Made by a program: the position numbers and the translations under genes | The notes under the pieces: generated by a model | The model's input: only the letters and a program-made list of their open reading frames with translations | Database searches by the model: none | Told to the model about the DNA's origin: nothing | Source: Molanna angustata | Taxonomy: Eukaryota; Arthropoda; Insecta; Trichoptera; Molannidae | DNA length: 64,000 bases | Direction: 5' to 3' | Assembly: GCA_963576475.1 (NCBI GenBank) | Contig: OY754990.1 | Location: 7,629,985-7,693,984, forward strand | Shown here: one piece after another, positions 56,216 through 64,000 of the stretch | Numbering within the stretch: position 1 is the stretch's first letter | How the letters are laid out: each line of letters opens with the position of its first letter

Positions 56216-59200
56216 TCAGTCCTCCCGAAAGCGACTCGGTATACGCGGAACCCTACGCGGGCGGTCAAGTCCGGAGGCCGAGGCCGAGGGCCGAGAAGTC
56301 AACGCGGGAATGTGGTCCGTCTCCGCCAGTGGGTCGACCAAATCCGCTAGGACGTCCGGGGGTTCAAGGTCGGAGTTCTCGGAGGAGGACTCATCCGTCT
56401 CTCCTTGGTGAGCAATGGGTGACGGTCCTCGCTCCGCGGAGTGTCGCAGATGATGTTCAGGTCTGGCGACCCCCGACGTCGGTGCCGCTTTCATGTCGTC
56501 AGCGTGCACCTTCACTGCCACTCCGTTCCACCCAGAAGACGCTCCCCCGGCCAACAGCCATGAGGACCGTGCATGGTCCACCCCACTTAGGGGCGAAACC
56601 GGGATGCCTGTCTCCGGAGGCACTCGCTCGAGGATGTTCCCTGATAAGGACCTTCTGTCCCGGCAGAAACCATGGCGACTCTCTCTCGAGCCGCGGCATC
56701 TGAGGGCGGAGCATCAGCCGGCTCCGTCAGCTGCCACTCTCCAGGTCTAGCCAGAGAGTAACCGAAGAGCGCCTGGCTGGGCGTGACGTTTGTGGCTTCA
56801 TTCCTCCTATTCCGGAGACTCGCGAGAATGGTTGGCAGGTGGGTGTCCCACGTATGATGCGGGTGGCGCTGGAGGGCCACCCGAAGTCCCTTCTTTAACT
56901 CTTGGTTTCTCCGCTCGGTGGGGTTCGCCCTTGCATGGATAGCGGTGGTCCAGTGCTGGCACTGCCACCGCGCGTCGGCATCCGTCCAGAGCCGGTGTCC
57001 AAATTGGGGTCCGTTGTCGGTCAGAATGGCCTTTGGATGGCCATAGCGAGGGTAAACCTCCCTCTCCAGGAGCTGGACCAGGGTAGAAGCACGGCTGGTC
57101 CTCACTGCAAAGGCCTCCACCCACCGAGTATAGAGATCGGTCACCACAAAAATGAATCGCTTTCCTTTTTCCGTCCTAGGATATGGGCCCATTAAGTCCG
57201 CAGCTATCAGGTTGAATGGCTTGGTTGGCCTAATCCCCCCCTGTGGGGCTCGCTGGCGGTTGGGCCCCGCCTTTGTGGTGGCGCATACCAGGCAGCCCCT
57301 GACGTGGTCGCGTACATCTTCCTGTAGGCGCCTCCAGAAGAAAACTTCCCTTATCGCTCTTCCTGTTTCCTCGGCACCCGGGTGACCGGCGACGTCAGAG
57401 TCATGGTACTCCGCCAGTACGCGCGGAACGAAGGACAAGGGTATTACCAGGCGGGGAGGTCGGCTCACCGATGTCCTCCACAGGAGACCCTCCTGTACCT
57501 CATGGTCCCTCATAAACCGCCTGTCGCTCAACCCTCCCGGTTCTGCTTGGTTTTCGTGCAAACGCTCCCAGCGTTGCACCAACGCCTGTACGGCTCCGTC
57601 CGTCCGCTGTGCCGCTCTGGCAGCGAGCGCAAATGAAGGCTCTCCGGACACGTCCGGCCCGATATCGGGAACCAGTGAAGGCGAGGTAGAGCCCTCGGGT
57701 TCTATACACATTACCGCAGCCTGGCGGCCAACATTGTGAGGGTCCGACCCCACGCAGGGGTACATGGCGCGGTCCACGTCTTCCGACAAATCGCCCAACG
57801 GAACGTCCATCGGATGCCTCGACAAGGCATCAGGGAGCTGATTCTCCGTCCCGGGGCAGTGCACCACATCGAAGGCGAACTCCTGGAGGAGCAGGGCCCA
57901 TCTCGTTAGCTTGGCCTTCTTGTCCTTACCATCGTTGAGCCAAGCGAGGGCACGATTGTCCGTGTACAGCGTGAAACGACGGCCCTCCAAGAACGGGCGG
58001 TATCGTTTCACCGCCCAGACGGCCGCTAGGGCCTCTTGCTCGTTTGAGTGGTAGCGTTGCTCCGCCGGACTAAACCGAGAACTAGCGTAAGAAATAACGT
58101 CCCGCGATCCATCCTCTCTCGGGTGGAACAGCACAGCCGCCACTCCCAGCTTGCTAGCGTCCGTTTGGAGACAAATTGGTCGGCTAAAGTCCGGACGGGT
58201 AAGTTCGAGCGGCCGACACATAGCTCGTTTTATGTCATCCATGGCCCTCTGCGCCTGGGTCGTCCATTTGAATGGTTTTTTTGTCTGCAGCAAGTCAGTG
58301 TGTGGGGCGGCCAGCTCAGCGAAGCGCGGGACGTACTCCCTAAGCCAGTTACAGGTCCCCAGGAAGCCCCGCACTCCCCTACGACTTGCCGGTGTCGGTG
58401 CCTCTTGAATGGCACGTTCGTGCACCTCTTGCGGACGAGTCCCGGTGGCGGTCACTACGTGTCCTAAATACTGGAGGGAGCTCGCTCCAACGGTGCATTT
58501 CTCGGGGGCACAACGCAGGCCGTACATCGCCAGGCGTTCCAGCACCAGCCGCAGGTGACGGCAGTGCTCCCCCCACGTTCCCGAGAAAACGATAATGTCA
58601 TCCAAGTAAACCATGCAGAATTCGCGAACGAATCCTGCCAACACTTGCATCATCGTTCTCTGGAAACTGGACGGCGCACCAGCCAAGCCAAAAGGCATCA
58701 CCCTAAACTGGTAGCGGGCACCGTCCGGCGTCGTAAAAGCCGTCAGCGGGCGGGAGTCTGGAGCCATCGGGACCTGCCAATAACCCTTCTTTAAATCGAT
58801 GGTGGTAAATATCTTCGCTCCGCTCAAGTCCTTGAGCGTGTCACTTATCACTGGCAGAGGAGAGGCTTCAGGCACCGTGACTGCGTTCAGGTGCCGGTAA
58901 TCCACGCAGAAACGCCGACCATCCTTTCCCTTCCGTGCAGCCATTACTATGGGAAAGTTATATGGTGACTGGCTGATCTCGATAACGCCATCAGCGAGCA
59001 TTCCCTCCAGCTGAACGTAAAGTTCCCGCTTCTTCTCATCCGACAGACGATGGGGGCGAACGCTTATCGGACGGGCATCAAGTAACCGTAATTTAAGTTC
59101 AGGCACTCTAGCAGGGCCGCTAAATGGAAGGAATACCTCACGGAAGTCCTCCAAGACTCCCCGAAGCCTGTCCCGATGAAGAGCCGGTATCACGCTGCAC

Positions 59201-59744
59201 GACGGTAATACTACGGAATTTGGGGTCGGGCATGCCCGTTCAGGGATCAGGTGGACGCTCGTCCGCTCCTTCCTACCGAAATTCACGCATCTTCTGCAAA
59301 AATCTACGCAGGCCTCCTCTTCGGTAAGCCACGGCTGGCCGAGAATGACCTCCTCGCGCAAACCGTCCGCGACGAGAAAAGTTGAGACGGTTCGTAGGCC
59401 CCTGGTGGACCACTCCAATGTCACCTCTCCCTGCACCTTCATGGTCGTGCCAGAGTGGGCAAGTCCCAGCGACGAAAGGTCAGCCCTGGAAACCATCGCC
59501 TCCCGGGGGACCAAGGTGCTCCTTATAAGGTTGTGGGAAGCCGCAGTGTAATAAGCGCTTTGTAATCTAAATCCCCCAGTTCCACGCGTATACGGGGAAG
59601 GTTTGCATGCCGGGCGATAACGTGGCACTCGGCCCCTCCGGTCCGGGGTGGCAGAGCGCCAGTGGGCCGATCGATAAGACACGTCGTCAAGTTTAGCCCT
59701 GGGTTCACGGTGGTCCCAGAGCGATCAGATGCCCCAACATCTTC
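56216..59744 (-). pseudogene. Ty3/gypsy pol (protease-RT-RNase H-integrase), frameshifted
   Basis: The main open frame runs 59682-56587 on the minus strand. RT carries PLPVISDTLKDL, FTTIDLKKGYWQVPM, MPFGLAGAPSSFQ and the catalytic box MVYLDDIIVFSG. RNase H has LQTDASKLGVAAVLF and LYTDNRALAWLN. Integrase has a HHCC zinc motif (HDSDVAGHPG ... CLVCATTK) and DDE residues (IAADLMGPYP, AILTDNGPQFG, NPTERRNQELK). Three frame breaks are visible. One lies at the protease active site near 59546-59556, where the frame coding for DYKALI is lost and TAASHNLI continues in another frame without the catalytic Asp. The other two lie near 56690-56710 and 56500-56520, after which the C-terminal segments FAPKWGGPCTVLMAV and LHADDMKAAPT lie in different frames. 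No env frame is found. Confidence 0.9.
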
Positions 59745-60964
59745 TAGTAGCTCCGGTCGGTCGGGGGCTGCTGTGCACCGGCCGGACGCTGCGCGTTTTT
59801 TGGACGTGCCGTCTCCTCATCCAATCTCCTTAGCACCGGGCACTGACCAACCGGGTGCATGTCCCCGCAGAACCGACACTCCCTCGGAGGACGATTCTCC
59901 GGTCCCGCGCGGGGTCGTTCTGGGTTAGCCGGAGTGCGCCAAGACCGCGGTGGCTCATTATCCACGCGACGACCCCGCGGGTGCTCCTGACGCCAGCATT
60001 CTCGGCTTGGCCGCGAGTCACGATACCTAAGTGGGGACCGGTAGTCATCCGCGGCCGGTCGTCTTCCTGACACTTCGCAAATTGGCTGCGTGTCGCGTAG
60101 GTCCAACTCAAATGGGCGCGAGCCCATCCGCTCGGCCTTCCCCAAGAGTCGTTCATAAGGTGCGCCAGCCATGGCCCATATTTCAAATATCTCTCGATTT
60201 CGAGGCGTCATCAACTCTACGATCCGCTCGACTAACCCCTCGTCCATCTCCTCTCCGGGGTAGAGTCGGCGGAATATGTCCTGCTTCTGCACGAGATACA
60301 GCAGGGCGCTTTGTCCTTCAGATTGTGTGCCGGCGTGCAGGTGGGCTAGAAGGGCCGAGCGGACAGACTCGGTCCCGAAGCTCCGGCGCAGGAGGCTCTT
60401 GAACCGGTCCCAGGTCCATAGGCCCTGCTGGTACTGTGACCACCAGGTACGTGCTCGCCCCCGCAGTTGATGTGCCGCCTTCTGGCACTTTAGGGTTTCG
60501 CTCTCTTCACCATGGGCGAAGTGGCGGTCGCAAGCTGCTAAGAACTGTTCGGGGTCCTCGGCCAAGTTCCCCGAGAAGGTCTCCTCAAGTTTAGTGTTGC
60601 CTGATGGCACGTAGATTCTATAGTTGGGCGCCAGAAGCTGTTTTTCCACGGCTTCACGTGGTGAAAAATGTGCAGTGTCGGCGCGGGGCTCATGTGGGCT
60701 ATGCACTACGTGGGACGCGCGATCCATGTTAAATGGCGTACCGCCGCCGTACTCCGCGTCGTTCTGACCGTACTGCGGGGGAGAGACGGCACGAGAGCCG
60801 CTCCCGGGAGGAGAACGCGCGGTGGCAAATGTACCCGAAACCGCCGGTAAACCCCCCCTTCCGCGAGTCTGCATCGCTCCGTCCGCGACCGGACCGTGAG
60901 CGCCTCCAAGTTCCTCTCGATCCAAACACACACACCCCGAATCGAGCTCCACCAAGATGAGCAA
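59744..60964 (-). CDS. Ty3/gypsy gag (capsid-nucleocapsid)
   Basis: A 406-codon frame; an internal Met (MDRASHVVH, about 60725) is a likelier start than the first Met. The capsid region has LEETFSGNLAEDPEQFLAAC, ARTWWSQYQQGLWTWDRFKS and VRSALLAHLHAG, which match the gypsy gag (retrotrans_gag) fold. The C-terminus is basic with one zinc knuckle CRFCGDMHPVGQC (CX2CX3HX4C). Gag binds and packages the element RNA. It is intact, unlike pol, which begins about 40 bp downstream in another frame. No PBS or LTR is recognised to its right. Confidence 0.85.
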   Translation of the reverse strand: MLILVELDSGCVCLDREELGGAHGPVADGAMQTRGRGGLPAVSGTFATARSPPGSGSRAVSPPQYGQNDAEYGGGTPFNMDRASHVVHSPHEPRADTAHFSPREAVEKQLLAPNYRIYVPSGNTKLEETFSGNLAEDPEQFLAACDRHFAHGEESETLKCQKAAHQLRGRARTWWSQYQQGLWTWDRFKSLLRRSFGTESVRSALLAHLHAGTQSEGQSALLYLVQKQDIFRRLYPGEEMDEGLVERIVELMTPRNREIFEIWAMAGAPYERLLGKAERMGSRPFELDLRDTQPICEVSGRRPAADDYRSPLRYRDSRPSRECWRQEHPRGRRVDNEPPRSWRTPANPERPRAGPENRPPRECRFCGDMHPVGQCPVLRRLDEETARPKNAQRPAGAQQPPTDRSY

Positions 60965-61200
60965 GGTGCGCGGTTACGAAAGGAATTTAGTTACATATGG
61001 TACATCAGAATAAAAAAATAAAAAAAAAAATCCTAAAAGTAGGTGTCGCATGGACAAAACAATTTAAAAACAAGTAAAAAATTTGAGCAGGATAAAAATT
61101 ATTTGCATAAAAAAATCTCGCAATAGCGCGTCAAATATATAAAATTTAAAAAATACAATAATATCCAAATATAACAGAAATGCTCAAATATACAAGTTGA
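60965..61200. other. AT-rich spacer right of gag
   Basis: Composition switches abruptly from GC-rich to A-rich at about 61000. I see no LTR or primer-binding site, suggesting the gypsy copy is truncated at its 5' side or its LTR has been replaced. Confidence 0.5.
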
Positions 61201-61204
61201 ATTA

Positions 61205-61500
61205 AAATACAAAAAGCAGGGCTGCAGGGCTGTGTAATAGGTTGAGGACTTACGATGAACGTTTAGACTATTTCGGAACTACTAAACTCGAGACTAGACG
61301 ACAAATACATGACTTTACTATACTTCACAAAATTGTTAATGGTATCATAGATTCGAGACTTTTACAATACATACAATTTAACATTATCCGTTATAGATTC
61401 AGTTGTGACAGTTGTATTCTTTTCACTCCAACAATTATTACAATTTTAGACTGTTTTTGCCTAATTATTTGTGTTAAATACATTCTAACGTGTAAATAAG
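61205..61500 (+). pseudogene. LINE ORF2 C-terminal fragment
   Basis: The frame reads NRLRTYDERLDYFGTTKLET, then RRQIHDFTILHKIVNGIIDS and LLQYIQFNI. This matches the post-RT C-terminal pattern (RL..L..L.L..L..RR...D....YKI.NG..D) of CR1/Jockey-type elements. It is cut off after about 60 residues. Confidence 0.75.
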
Positions 61501-61715
61501 TTTCTTTTATATCCGTACAGATACTGGTAAACAGTTTTATACACTCATTGTGTTTAAAATATCCAATTTAAATTTACTGTGTTTATTGACATTACTTAAT
61601 AGGTATTTAAAAACTACCGCCGTTCAATTATTGTGAAGTGTTGTGCATTTCGATAGCAAGTTGTACATATCACCTTGACAGTAATCTTCAGTAGTTCCCA
61701 AATTTATCGGAAGAA

Positions 61716-62624
61716 ATGGATTGTGCAACGTGTAACACCCTTATTACCGATGGAGTTTTTTGCAAGATTTGTAACAAAAACTATCATTTTGCTTGCGGAG
61801 GTATCACTGAAATTAACTTTCGTAAATTGTCGCAGGAAAAAAAAAATAACTGGAAATGTCAATCATGTAAAACCATCCCCGGAATCAACAGTGAATCTTC
61901 CATTATCAGGGAACTTCAACGTATGAACGAAGAACTATCCTCATTGAAAAGTATTAAAACTCAAGTTAATGAGTTAACCTGCGAAATGGCGGACTTAAAG
62001 AAATCCATTAATTACAATAATTCTCTGATGGATACATTTGCCTCGAAATTTACGGAACTGGAAAAGAAAATAAATAAAATTGACACTCTGGAGATTGAGG
62101 TTGCTTCTCTCCACACCAGAGTTGCCAGACTTGAGAAAGAGGCAAACAATCGGGAGCAGTGGTGTCGACAGCAAAATTTGGAGATTAGAGGAATTCCTCA
62201 ACTTAAAGATGAAAACACACATCATATAATCTTGAAAATTGCAAACACACTCAACGTGCCATTGGATACAAAGGACATAAATTTCTCAACTAGAGTAGCA
62301 TCTGCCACCACCACGCAACATCCTAAATCAATAATAGTGAAATTCGCCAATATCGATTTAAAAAATAACTTTCTTGCTGCCGTTAAAATGAGAAAGGGTT
62401 TATCTACCAAGAGTTGCGGACTTCCTGGTGCTGACAAAAATATTTACATAAGCGATCACCTGACTAAATCTAATAAGCACCTTTTTCATCTTGCTCGAGC
62501 AACTGCCAAGGAGAAGGAATATCAATTTGTCTGGTTGAAGAATTGCCGGATTTACGTTCGGAAGAACACAACATCCCCACCGATATTGGTTTCAAGAGAG
62601 GACGACCTAACCAAGATCGCCTAA
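61716..62624 (+). CDS. LINE ORF1: PHD-like finger, coiled coil, RNA-binding domain
   Basis: 302 codons. Residues 1-52 form a PHD-type cysteine/histidine finger (CATCNTLITDGVFCKICNKN, YHFACGG, WKCQSCK). Residues about 60-150 form a heptad-rich coiled coil (LQRMNEELSSLKSIKTQVNE, LEIEVASLHTRVARLEKEAN). A C-terminal L1-ORF1-like domain follows (QNLEIRGIPQLK, SIIVKFANIDLKNNFLAAVK, YISDHLTKSNKHLFHLARAT). Such proteins coat LINE RNA and act as chaperones in target-primed integration. The frame is intact. It precedes an endonuclease-bearing ORF2, so this is the 5' part of a potentially active CR1/Jockey-type element. Confidence 0.85.
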   Translation: MDCATCNTLITDGVFCKICNKNYHFACGGITEINFRKLSQEKKNNWKCQSCKTIPGINSESSIIRELQRMNEELSSLKSIKTQVNELTCEMADLKKSINYNNSLMDTFASKFTELEKKINKIDTLEIEVASLHTRVARLEKEANNREQWCRQQNLEIRGIPQLKDENTHHIILKIANTLNVPLDTKDINFSTRVASATTTQHPKSIIVKFANIDLKNNFLAAVKMRKGLSTKSCGLPGADKNIYISDHLTKSNKHLFHLARATAKEKEYQFVWLKNCRIYVRKNTTSPPILVSREDDLTKIA

Positions 62625-63577
62625 TATTCAGTTGCCAACTTCTCCTGCTATCCGTAGCTCCCTCAGATTCCACTGATTCTCCGGTCATTCCATTCTATTT
62701 CTTTCCATCCCGAATTCACCACACACATATAATCATCTATCTCATCTCCAGTTTACTCATTCCTTTCATGTTTATTAATTGTCACCGACCACGTCCCAAC
62801 GTGTTGAGAAATACTGGTTATATCAATATTGCTGTAAACATTATTGTCGATGCCGACTGCACCGATAAGTCTATATCTGTCCCGCTCGCACTCATAAATT
62901 CTCGGATAACGTTCTTTGATTCGATTTTTATGTACATAACTAATGCGAATATCATTCGTAATTATTTCTTTGATATTTATTGTTTCAACTGTCAAAAATG
63001 GGTAAGTGTTCCTTCTTATTTTATCATATTAATTAATTTAGGTAGCGTAGACTGTGCGCATTCGTCATTCTCGGATAATACCATCAACTATTACAATAGT
63101 GCTTATACACTATACATTCAATATCATATCACTCACATGCAATTCATTCATATTTTCACTTGGTTGTATCGTATGCCACCTCAATATTTTATAATGACAT
63201 ATTTTCAACCTACATTATTACTTACTTTAAATATATTTCTCATCAATATACATAGATTAAATAAAATATGCATATTATGTACACTTACTTACATGCATAT
63301 AAATAAAAACATGTTATTTATTAGAACCTTTTTATACATATCTACACCATATGTATTGCATCAGACAAAACATAGTAATGATTTGTTGAATTTGTCATTT
63401 TCTATTTACACTTGTCACATTCACGAATATCACATTCACTCACTATATGGCCTCCAATATTTTTTTTTTGTATTAATTATATTCTACGTATTATCTATTA
63501 TTATAAGTGACACCCTGTTGAATCGAATGCATACCCTTGACTTGTTATTTAATAATATAATTTTATCTTATCAATAA
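62543..63577 (+). CDS. Unassigned 344-codon open frame between LINE ORF1 and ORF2
   Basis: The frame overlaps the ORF1 end by 82 nt and ends with TAA at 63575-63577, sharing its last base with the ORF2 ATG (TAATG). Composition is rich in Ile, Leu, Phe, Tyr, His and Asn and poor in Lys, Glu and Gly. There are scattered cysteines and several hydrophobic runs (IIIYLISSLLIPFMFI, FFFVLIIFYVLSIII). I recognise no domain. In AT-rich DNA an uninterrupted frame of this length is unexpected, but a pyrimidine-rich strand lowers stop frequency. It may be a real third frame, an ORF1 extension by frameshift, or spacer that happens to lack stops. Confidence 0.35.
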   Translation: MPDLRSEEHNIPTDIGFKRGRPNQDRLIFSCQLLLLSVAPSDSTDSPVIPFYFFPSRIHHTHIIIYLISSLLIPFMFINCHRPRPNVLRNTGYINIAVNIIVDADCTDKSISVPLALINSRITFFDSIFMYITNANIIRNYFFDIYCFNCQKWVSVPSYFIILINLGSVDCAHSSFSDNTINYYNSAYTLYIQYHITHMQFIHIFTWLYRMPPQYFIMTYFQPTLLLTLNIFLINIHRLNKICILCTLTYMHINKNMLFIRTFLYISTPYVLHQTKHSNDLLNLSFSIYTCHIHEYHIHSLYGLQYFFFVLIIFYVLSIIISDTLLNRMHTLDLLFNNIILSYQ

Positions 63578-64000
63578 TGTTTAACATTTTGTACCAAAAC
63601 TGTAGGGGTTTACGCACAAAAACTGATTCATTTTACCAAAATATACTATCGAATGATGGATGTAACATTTTCGGTGTGTCTGAGTCTTGGCTTGTGAGCA
63701 CAATTCATGATGCTGAACTTGCACCAGTGAATCTTTATGACATATTCAGACGCGATAGAGCTGACCGGACACAACGTAGAGGGGGCGGGGTCATGATTAT
63801 AGCACAAAAAAACTTACAAGCATACTCTCGTGACGATATTGTATGCTCTGCCGAATGCCTTTGGGTTACTGTGCCTGCTTCTAGCTTCACTAATGGGAAA
63901 AATGTTCACGTTGCCTGTGTTTATCTTCCTCAAGGAACAGGATATGAATTGGCCGTTGACTCTTTCTTGAATTCTTTATGCTTTGTGCGAGATAAATATC
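63577..64000 (+). CDS. LINE ORF2 N-terminus: apurinic-type endonuclease (runs off window)
   Basis: Starts MFNILYQNCRGLRTKTDSFY, continues CNIFGVSESWL, RRGGGVMIIAQKNL and VHVACVYLPQGTGYE. This is the N-terminal half of the APE-type endonuclease that nicks target DNA for target-primed reverse transcription. The conserved Asn (QNCRGL), the metal-binding Glu (SESWL) and the following R/G/GGGV strand are all present. No stops occur to the window end. The ATG overlaps the preceding stop codon (TAATG), a termination-reinitiation arrangement known in the Bombyx LINE SART1. Confidence 0.9.
   Translation, partial: MFNILYQNCRGLRTKTDSFYQNILSNDGCNIFGVSESWLVSTIHDAELAPVNLYDIFRRDRADRTQRRGGGVMIIAQKNLQAYSRDDIVCSAECLWVTVPASSFTNGKNVHVACVYLPQGTGYELAVDSFLNSLCFVRDKY

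Noticed and set aside
56119..60960. Plus-strand open frames across the gypsy element
   Set aside because: They are shadows of the minus-strand gag and pol frames in GC-rich DNA and show no domain.

Overview
The window is eukaryotic nuclear DNA, almost certainly from an insect. It is AT-rich and has spliced genes with GT..AG introns. It is full of non-LTR retrotransposons (RTE, Jockey, CR1-like), a Ty3/gypsy element, tRNA-derived SINEs, and short inverted-repeat (MITE-like) DNA elements. The order cannot be fixed from the sequence alone; a moth/butterfly or beetle would fit. Nothing prokaryotic is present, so there are no operons or ribosome binding sites.

Only two host-type genes can be supported, and one lies inside the other. 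A four-exon DXO/Rai1-family gene (coding exons 37976-38474, 39194-39458, 47236-47374, 49152-49358; joined frame 369 codons) has the family fold motifs, but most of its nuclease active-site positions are altered, which resembles the Drosophila piRNA factor Cutoff. Its 7.8-kb second intron holds a same-strand THAP zinc-finger gene (41561-42410), flanked by a 250-bp inverted repeat pair (39492-39740 / 43591-43840).

Layout. 0.4-4.5 kb: SINE-A, then about 19 near-identical copies of a 168-bp satellite whose penultimate unit was hit by a LINE. 4.6-8.5 kb: a 313-bp tandem array inside a larger inverted structure. 8.8-20 kb: RTE scraps, SINE-B/C, a (TA)n tract, many TIR elements, and a hAT element carrying an RTE insert. 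20-24 kb: a TIR element with a Jockey insert and a 39-bp minisatellite with higher-order structure. 24.8-28 kb: RTE copies. 28.6-29.7 kb: tandem tRNA-Lys primer-binding-site-like motifs. 30-37 kb: a TTAA-flanked element, a LINE RNase H fragment and a 3-kb foldback. 37-49.4 kb: a 106-bp array and the DXO-like/THAP locus. 45.6-46.5 kb (inside intron 2): an 89-bp array behind a LINE tail. 50-54.6 kb: nested MITEs, a DIRS-like RT scrap, a zinc-finger pseudogene, SINE-B and RTE remnants. 55-61 kb: a GC-rich, frameshifted Ty3/gypsy element on the minus strand. 61.6-64 kb: the 5' part of a CR1/Jockey-type LINE that looks intact and runs off the window.

At least seven nested insertions can be read directly: RTE in hAT, Jockey in a TIR element, SINE-A in RTE, a TA element in a MITE, a MITE in a MITE, SINE-C in a TIR element, and a LINE in the satellite. 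Together they give a relative chronology of transposition. All family assignments come from reading motifs; no database search was possible.
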